Source: Acidobacteriota bacterium (lineage in GTDB: Bacteria; Acidobacteriota; Terriglobia; Terriglobales; SCQP01). From it: a stretch of DNA of 5,631 bases. The stretch covers positions 1-5,631 of the forward strand of contig JAKAOE010000151.1 of assembly GCA_021823305.1 (NCBI GenBank). Direction: 5' to 3'. The notes beneath the pieces were generated by a model. That model was not told where the DNA came from, searched no databases, and saw nothing but the letters and a program-made list of their open reading frames with translations. The position numbers and the translations under genes were made by a program. Shown here in pieces: positions 1 through 5,631 of this stretch. Each line of letters opens with the position of its first letter. Within the stretch, counting starts at the first letter, position 1.

Positions 1-2
1 GT

Positions 3-368
3 TCCCAGTCGCTGGCGCTTCGCGCCCGCGACCTGCGCATGGATTACGTGGTCCAGGGCGCCGATCGCAAACTCGAGGCGCTCGAGTCCATCTGGCGCCA
101 GTCCGGCTGCGGCGCCGAGGAAACCTGCTGCATGGGCGACGACATCGTGGATCTCCCCCTCCTCCGCGCCGCCGGCCTCGCCGCCGCTCCCGCCAACGCA
201 CGGCCCGAGGTCCAGGCCGCCGCCCACTTCGTCGCCGCGAAGAACGGCGGCCAGGGCGCCGCGCGCGATCTCATCGAGTTCATCCTCAAGGCCCAGGGCG
301 TCTTTGCCGACGTCCTGCAACGCTATCTGGCCGCCCCGGAAAGCGACTACGCGAGGACGGCCCAGTGA
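3..368 (+). CDS. kdsC: KdsC-like HAD phosphatase (KDO 8-phosphate phosphatase), 3' part only
   Basis: C-terminal 121 codons of a gene that starts left of the window; the frame is open from base 3 to the TGA at 366-368. KdsC is a cytoplasmic HAD-superfamily enzyme that removes phosphate from 3-deoxy-D-manno-octulosonate 8-phosphate, giving KDO for LPS inner core and lipid A. Seen here: an ALRARDL...YVVQGADRKLEAL stretch, matching the KdsC 'QG..DKL' segment with the motif III lysine; then MGDDIVDLPLL, HAD motif IV with its acidic pair for Mg2+; then ARPEVQAAAHFV and GGQGAARDLIEFILKAQG, matching the KdsC C-terminal end. The nucleophile DxD motif lies outside the window. The family is usually about 165-190 residues, so roughly a third is missing. 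The stop overlaps the next start by 4 bases. Alternative: the HAD phosphatase domain of a CMP-sugar synthetase fusion, or a related C0-type sugar phosphatase; the visible part cannot fully exclude these. Confidence 0.78.
   Translation, partial: SQSLALRARDLRMDYVVQGADRKLEALESIWRQSGCGAEETCCMGDDIVDLPLLRAAGLAAAPANARPEVQAAAHFVAAKNGGQGAARDLIEFILKAQGVFADVLQRYLAAPESDYARTAQ
353..357 (+). promoter_or_regulatory. Ribosome binding site for the thioesterase gene
   Basis: GAGGA, 7 bases before the GTG at 365, lies inside the end of the kdsC-like gene. It supports the GTG, whose last two bases are part of the upstream TGA stop, as the true start and suggests translational coupling of the two genes. Confidence 0.6.
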
Positions 369-775
369 GCCGAACCACCGAGACGCAGGTCCGCGTTCGC
401 TACGCCGAAACCGACCAGATGGGCGTCGTCTACTACGCCAACTACCTCATCTGGTTCGAGGTCGGCCGCGTCGAACATCTCCGCTCCCACGGCATCAGCT
501 ATCGCGACATGGAACAAGACGACGACTGCAGGATCGCCGTGGTCGAGGCCCGCTGCCGTTACAAGGCTCCCGCCCGCTATGACGACCTGGTGACGATCAA
601 AACCCGGGTCGCGCGCCAGCGCGGCCCCTTGGTGCACTTCGAGTACCAGGCGCTGCGCGCGAGCGACGGCCTCCTGCTGGCCGAGGGCGAGACCATCCAC
701 GTCTGCGTGGACCGCGCCTTCCAGGCCTGCCCGCTGCCTGAAAAATACCGCCTCGCTGAGGGAGACGACCAATGA
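365..775 (+). CDS. Acyl-CoA thioesterase, YbgC/4-hydroxybenzoyl-CoA thioesterase family
   Basis: A 136-residue single hotdog-fold protein, the usual length for YbgC-type thioesterases, which hydrolyse acyl-CoA thioesters in the cytoplasm. The N-terminal family signature is clear: RVRYAETDQMGVVYYANY (residues 10-27), with the catalytic aspartate at Asp17, then Gly20, Tyr24, Asn26 and Tyr27, and the helix WFEVGRVEHLR. The second conserved part is YKAPARYDDL, followed by the strand with LLAEGETIHVCVD near residues 104-117. The GTG start is supported by a GAGGA 7 bases upstream and by the N-terminus falling just before the first hotdog strand. It overlaps the upstream stop (GTGA) and the downstream start (ATGA) by 4 bases each, so it is very probably cotranscribed and translationally coupled with both neighbours. 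No signal peptide or membrane segment. YbgC proteins in proteobacteria sit with tol-pal genes; that context is absent here, so the substrate is open and I do not assign ybgC as symbol. Confidence 0.92.
   Translation: MSRTTETQVRVRYAETDQMGVVYYANYLIWFEVGRVEHLRSHGISYRDMEQDDDCRIAVVEARCRYKAPARYDDLVTIKTRVARQRGPLVHFEYQALRASDGLLLAEGETIHVCVDRAFQACPLPEKYRLAEGDDQ
760..764 (+). promoter_or_regulatory. Ribosome binding site for hutH
   Basis: GGGAG within a longer GAGGGAG purine run (758-764), 7 bases before the ATG at 772. It lies in the last codons of the thioesterase gene, supporting the ATGA-overlap start and coupled translation. Confidence 0.65.
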
Positions 776-2292
776 GCCCAGCCCTCCAACTCGCCGGCAG
801 CGGTCTGACGCTCGAGCAGGTGGCCGAGGTCGCGCAGGGCGGCCGCCCCGTCCGCCTCGCCCCGCGCGCTGCCGCGCGCATGCGCGCCAGCCGCGCCGTC
901 GTCGACCGCGCCTTGCGCCAGGATGCGCCCGCCTATGGCGTCAACACCGGCCTCGGCCGTCTGAGCGACGTCCGCATCGCCCCCACCCGCATCCGCGAGC
1001 TCCAGCTCAACCTGCTCCGCAGCCACGCCTGCGGCGTCGGCGATCCGCTGCCCAACGACGTCGTGCGCGCCATGCTCGTGCTTCGCGCCAACTCGCTCGC
1101 CAAGGGCTTTTCCGGCGTCCGCCCGGCCATCGTCGAAGCGCTCTGCGCCCTGGTCAACCGCGACGTCACGCCGCGCGTCCCCAGCCAGGGTTCGGTCGGC
1201 GCCAGCGGCGATCTCGCTCCCCTCGCCCACCTCGCCCTGGTGCTGATCGGCGAAGGCGAAGCCGAGGTCAACGGCCGCCGCCTGCCCGGCGCCGCCGCCC
1301 TCAAGGCCGCCGGCCTGAAGCCGCTGACGCTCGAAGCCAAGGAGGGCCTCTCGCTGCTCAACGGCACCCAGGCCATGCTCGCCTGCGGCGCGCTCAGCCT
1401 GCTCGCCGCCGAACGCATGGTCGAGGCCGCCGAAGTCATCGGCGCCATGTCGCTCGAGGCGCTGCGCGGCACCCCGGTCGCCTTCGACCCGCGCCTGCAG
1501 CAGGTTCGCGGCCAGCGCGGCCAGGAGATCAGCGCCCGCCGCCTGCGCGCGCTCATCGCCGGCAGCACCATCCGCCGCTCCCATCGCCACTGCGGCCGCG
1601 TGCAGGACGCCTACAGCCTGCGCTGCATGCCCCAGGTCCACGGCGCCGTCCGCGACACCCTCGGCTTCGTTCGCGAAACCTTCACCCTCGAAGCCAACGC
1701 CGCCGTGGACAATCCGCTCGTCTTCCCCGGCCCCGGCGGCGGCGAGATCCTCAGCGGCGGCAACTTCCACGGCGAACCGCTGGCTTACGCTCTCGACTAC
1801 TGCGCCATCGCCCTCTGCGGCCTCGCCGGCGTCGCCGAGCGCCGCCTCGAGCGCCTCGTCAACCCGGCCCTCAACGAGGGTCTGCCCGCCTTCCTCGCCC
1901 CCGATCCCGGCCTCCACTCCGGCCTCATGATGGCCCAGGTCTCCGCCGCCGCCCTGGTGGCCGAAAACCGCGTCCTCGCCCATCCTGCTTCCGTGGACAG
2001 CATCCCCACCTCCGGCAACAAGGAAGACTACGTCTCCATGGGCATGGGCGCCGCGCTCAAGCTGCGCCAGGTGGTCGCCAATACCGCCGCCGTCCTTGGC
2101 ATCGAGCTCATCGCCGCCACCCACGCGCTCCGCCTGCTCGAGCCCCTCCGGCCCAACCGCAAGCTCCAGGCCGCCCTCGCCGCCGCCCGCCGCGCCATCG
2201 CCCCGCTCACCGCCGATCGCGTTCAGGCGGCCGACATCGCCGCCGCCCGCGCACTCGTCCTCTCCGGCGTCCTCGCCGAAGCCGCCAAATAG
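772..2292 (+). CDS. hutH: Histidine ammonia-lyase (histidase)
   Basis: A 506-residue aromatic amino acid lyase, full length for bacterial histidases. HutH removes ammonia from L-histidine to give trans-urocanate, the first step of histidine degradation, as a cytoplasmic homotetramer. Motifs in order: YGVNTGLG with the catalytic Tyr55; RSHACGVG with Ser84-His85, the pair typical of histidases, where tyrosine lyases carry His-Leu and phenylalanine lyases Phe-Leu; GSVGASGDLAPLAH with Ala144-Ser145-Gly146, which cyclise to the MIO electrophile; LLNGTQ with Asn197; CGRVQDAYSLRCMPQVHGA with Tyr281 and Arg284; DNPLVF; LSGGNFHGEPLA; TSGNKEDYVSMG with Glu418. This last loop has Lys417 and Tyr420 where the well-studied enzymes have Gln and His (NQEDHVSMG). 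The ATG overlaps the thioesterase stop by 4 bases and has a good ribosome binding site. No hutU, hutI, hutG or hutC is visible. Alternative: another MIO enzyme such as a tyrosine/phenylalanine lyase or aminomutase, but the Ser-His pair argues for histidine. Confidence 0.93.
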   Translation: MSPALQLAGSGLTLEQVAEVAQGGRPVRLAPRAAARMRASRAVVDRALRQDAPAYGVNTGLGRLSDVRIAPTRIRELQLNLLRSHACGVGDPLPNDVVRAMLVLRANSLAKGFSGVRPAIVEALCALVNRDVTPRVPSQGSVGASGDLAPLAHLALVLIGEGEAEVNGRRLPGAAALKAAGLKPLTLEAKEGLSLLNGTQAMLACGALSLLAAERMVEAAEVIGAMSLEALRGTPVAFDPRLQQVRGQRGQEISARRLRALIAGSTIRRSHRHCGRVQDAYSLRCMPQVHGAVRDTLGFVRETFTLEANAAVDNPLVFPGPGGGEILSGGNFHGEPLAYALDYCAIALCGLAGVAERRLERLVNPALNEGLPAFLAPDPGLHSGLMMAQVSAAALVAENRVLAHPASVDSIPTSGNKEDYVSMGMGAALKLRQVVANTAAVLGIELIAATHALRLLEPLRPNRKLQAALAAARRAIAPLTADRVQAADIAAARALVLSGVLAEAAK

Positions 2293-2307
2293 AAACCGGT
2301 GTCCGTC

Positions 2308-4392
2308 ATGAAATTGCGTTTTGTCTTCGCCGCTCTGCTCGCCGCGGCCGCGTCGCCGCTCGCCGCCCAGCGGGCGAAGTACGGTCCCTGCCTCACCAGC
2401 GAGGCCCTCCGTCACTACCAGACCGTCGCCGATCCCCAGCTCTCCCCCCACGGCCACCGCATCGTCTACGTCCAGCGCGACTCCACCGCCGCCGGCGCAG
2501 CCGCGCACCTCTGGCTCGCCTCAACCGCCGGCGGCCCGCCCCGACAGCTCACGTTCTCCCACAACGCCCACGGCGGCGAGACTTCCCCCGCCTGGACGCC
2601 CGGCGGCCGCGACATTCTCTTCCTCGCCCAGCGCGACCATGCCCGCACCATTTATTCCCTGCCCCTCAACGGCGGCGAAGCCCGCCCGCTGACCATCCAG
2701 ATCGGCGCGGGCAAGGCCGCACTGCCGCTCAGCGTCCAGCAGTTCGCCGTCTCTCCCGACGGCAATTGGATCGCCCTCCGCGCCCGCCAGCCGCTGACCA
2801 AAGCGCAGCAGGCAGCGAGAAAAGCCAAGCGCGACGCTGTCATCGTCCATGAGGACCCGCATCACGACCGCCTCTGGCTCTACTCCTTCGCCACCGGCAA
2901 AACCATCCCGCTCAGCCCCGCCGCCCGTCAGGCCGCGGCCTTCGCCTGGCACCCCGATTCCCGCGCCCTCGCCTACGTCAGCGCCCCGCCCGGTCGCGGC
3001 GGCAATCTCGGCCCCCAGTACGAAGTCGAAATCGTCTCCATCGCCGCGCCCCACCATGCGCGCACGCTCGCCGGCGTGCCTTCCACAGTCTCCTCGCTCG
3101 CCTATTCCCCCGGCGGCTCCAAGCTCGCGCTCACCGCCCAAAGCCGCCACGACACCCCGCCCGGCGTCTCCGCGCTCTACGTCATCCCCGCCGCCGGCGG
3201 CGCCATCCGCGACCTGAGCGATTCCGACAACGCCCTCATGCCCGCCGGACGCGGCAGCCTCGCGTGGTCGCGTAGCGGCAAATCGCTCTTCATCGGCGCC
3301 CAGCGCGGCACCGAGCTCGCCTTGGCGCGCTACGATCTCGCCGGCGGCCCCGCCGCCTGGCTCCCGTCGCCAAGCGCGCCCACCGCCATGGGCTTCGCCA
3401 CCAACCGCGCCCACACCGGCTGGGCCTTCATCGCGCAGGCCACCAACCGCCTTCCGCAAATCGCCTACGCGAAATCCCTCCCCGGCCCAGCCACCATCCT
3501 CAGCCGCGCCAACTCGTCTTGGTCATCTTCCGGATGGGTGCAAGCCCGGGAGGTAAGCTGGCCCAGCGTCGGCGGCGACGTCATCCACGCTCTCTACTAC
3601 GCTCCCCGCGCGCCCGCCTGCCCTGGCGCCGCGCCGCTCCGCGACGGCAAGTTCCCCCTGATCCTCTCGCCCCACGGCGGCCCCACCGGCGCCTTCCTGC
3701 AGACGTTCTCGCCGCTGGTCCAGTGGTTCGCCCGCCAGGGCTGGGCCGTGCTCGAACCCAATCCGCGCGGCAGCACCGGCTACGGCTTCGCCTTCGTCGC
3801 CGCCAACAAAAACGATCTCGGCGACAAGGACTTCCAGGACGAGATCGCCGGCGTTGCCTGGGCGCTCGCCCACGCGCCCGTGGACACACGCCGTCTCGGC
3901 GTTTACGGCTACAGCTACGGCGGCGAGATGGCCGGCTTTCTCGAAGGCAAGACGCATCGCTTCGCCGCCATCATCGCCGGCGCTCCGGTGATTGACCAGT
4001 ACAGCGAATACGGCACCGAGAACGGCTCCTGGTATGACCGCTGGTTCTTCGGCCGCCCCTGGCGCCGTCCCCAGGACGCCTGGCGCCAGTCGCCGCTCGC
4101 CTACGCCGCCAAAGCCACAACGCCCATGCTCCTGCTCCAGGGCCAGGCCGACATCACCGACCCCATCGGACAGTCCGAGGAGGAGTACCGCGCCCTGCGC
4201 CAGGACGGCGTCCCTGTCCGCCTCGTCACTTTCCCGCGCGAAGTCCACGGCACTCTGGCCGGCGGCATCGCCGGGGCTCCTGAAGTCGAACCCTGGCACG
4301 GTTTCGAAGGCCGCACGCAAATCAAACGTTGGTTCGACAGGTACTTCGCGCTGGCGCGGAAGTCCGGCGCCGGCGGCACGGGCGGCAAGTAA
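2308..4392 (+). CDS. Secreted S9 family serine peptidase (prolyl oligopeptidase / acylaminoacyl-peptidase type)
   Basis: A 694-residue exported peptidase, expected to act on peptides in the periplasm or outside the cell. The ATG at 2308 is preferred because it begins directly with a signal peptide: MKLRF, then a hydrophobic Ala/Leu core, and a likely signal peptidase I site after Leu-Ala-Ala (about residue 20). There is no lipobox. A GTG at 2299, adding three residues, is possible; neither start has a clear Shine-Dalgarno. Residues about 35-395 form a beta-propeller with PD40-like repeats (LSPHGHRIVYV, WTPGGRDILFL, VSPDGNWIAL, WHPDSRALAYV, YSPGGSKLALT, WSRSGKSLFIG). Residues about 425-685 form the alpha/beta-hydrolase domain: SPHGGP (oxyanion region, 455-460), NPRGSTGYG, nucleophile Ser536 in GYSYGGEM, Asp615 in LLLQGQADITDP and His647 in REVHGTLAG. 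The full Ser-Asp-His triad is present, so it should be active. It follows hutH by 15 bases. The exact S9 subfamily and bond preference cannot be read from sequence alone. Confidence 0.94.
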   Translation: MKLRFVFAALLAAAASPLAAQRAKYGPCLTSEALRHYQTVADPQLSPHGHRIVYVQRDSTAAGAAAHLWLASTAGGPPRQLTFSHNAHGGETSPAWTPGGRDILFLAQRDHARTIYSLPLNGGEARPLTIQIGAGKAALPLSVQQFAVSPDGNWIALRARQPLTKAQQAARKAKRDAVIVHEDPHHDRLWLYSFATGKTIPLSPAARQAAAFAWHPDSRALAYVSAPPGRGGNLGPQYEVEIVSIAAPHHARTLAGVPSTVSSLAYSPGGSKLALTAQSRHDTPPGVSALYVIPAAGGAIRDLSDSDNALMPAGRGSLAWSRSGKSLFIGAQRGTELALARYDLAGGPAAWLPSPSAPTAMGFATNRAHTGWAFIAQATNRLPQIAYAKSLPGPATILSRANSSWSSSGWVQAREVSWPSVGGDVIHALYYAPRAPACPGAAPLRDGKFPLILSPHGGPTGAFLQTFSPLVQWFARQGWAVLEPNPRGSTGYGFAFVAANKNDLGDKDFQDEIAGVAWALAHAPVDTRRLGVYGYSYGGEMAGFLEGKTHRFAAIIAGAPVIDQYSEYGTENGSWYDRWFFGRPWRRPQDAWRQSPLAYAAKATTPMLLLQGQADITDPIGQSEEEYRALRQDGVPVRLVTFPREVHGTLAGGIAGAPEVEPWHGFEGRTQIKRWFDRYFALARKSGAGGTGGK

Positions 4393-4403
4393 ACTAATTC
4401 CAA

Positions 4404-5631
<1,228 letters not shown>

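Noticed and set aside
577..2508. Very long open frame (643 codons) on the minus strand, opposite the thioesterase, hutH and the start of the peptidase gene
   Set aside because: The translation is a low-complexity Gly/Ala/Glu/Asp-rich string with no recognisable domain. It is the expected antisense shadow of high-GC coding sequence, and it covers three well-supported genes.
2521..3459. Minus-strand open frame of 312 codons inside the peptidase gene (and a similar one at 3523-4320)
   Set aside because: Same shadow composition; the sense strand holds the beta-propeller repeats and the hydrolase triad.
4393..4403. AT-rich gap between the peptidase and DUF255 genes as a possible promoter or terminator
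   Set aside because: Only 11 bases, with no inverted repeat and no T-run; too short for either element by itself.

Overview
The window is a compact, GC-rich bacterial segment (by eye near 70% G+C, with mostly C or G in third codon positions). It carries five genes, all on the + strand, two of them cut by the window edges. From left to right: (1) the 3' part of a KdsC-like HAD phosphatase gene (3-deoxy-D-manno-octulosonate 8-phosphate phosphatase); (2) a hotdog-fold acyl-CoA thioesterase of the YbgC/4HBT type; (3) a complete histidine ammonia-lyase (hutH); (4) a secreted serine peptidase of the S9 (prolyl oligopeptidase / acylaminoacyl-peptidase) family; (5) the 5' two thirds or so of a YyaL/SPATA20-type thioredoxin-domain protein (DUF255).

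The layout looks like an operon. Genes 1-2 and 2-3 overlap by 4 bases (GTGA and ATGA junctions), each with a good Shine-Dalgarno sequence 7 bases before the start. The gaps after hutH (15 bases to the preferred start) and after the peptidase gene (11 bases) are too short for a normal promoter plus terminator. No RNA gene, mobile element, CRISPR array, terminator or long intergenic region is visible, and no stretch over 300 bases lacks a gene.

The KDO-pathway phosphatase implies a Gram-negative, LPS-making bacterium. The very GC-rich coding style, the secreted S9 peptidase and the sequence style of the thioesterase and ammonia-lyase would fit Acidobacteriota (for example the Bryobacter/Solibacter group), but this is an impression from memory and not a test.

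The genes do not form one obvious pathway. KdsC serves LPS synthesis and the thioesterase acyl-CoA hydrolysis. HutH starts histidine breakdown, the exported peptidase digests peptides, and the role of the DUF255 protein is not established. A peptide-scavenging link between the S9 peptidase and HutH is possible but speculative. The main curiosities are a hutH without visible hut partners, linked to a lipid/LPS-type gene pair, and a substitution in a conserved active-site loop of that HutH. I see no convincing sign of an undescribed system; this reads as ordinary chromosomal housekeeping and catabolic sequence.
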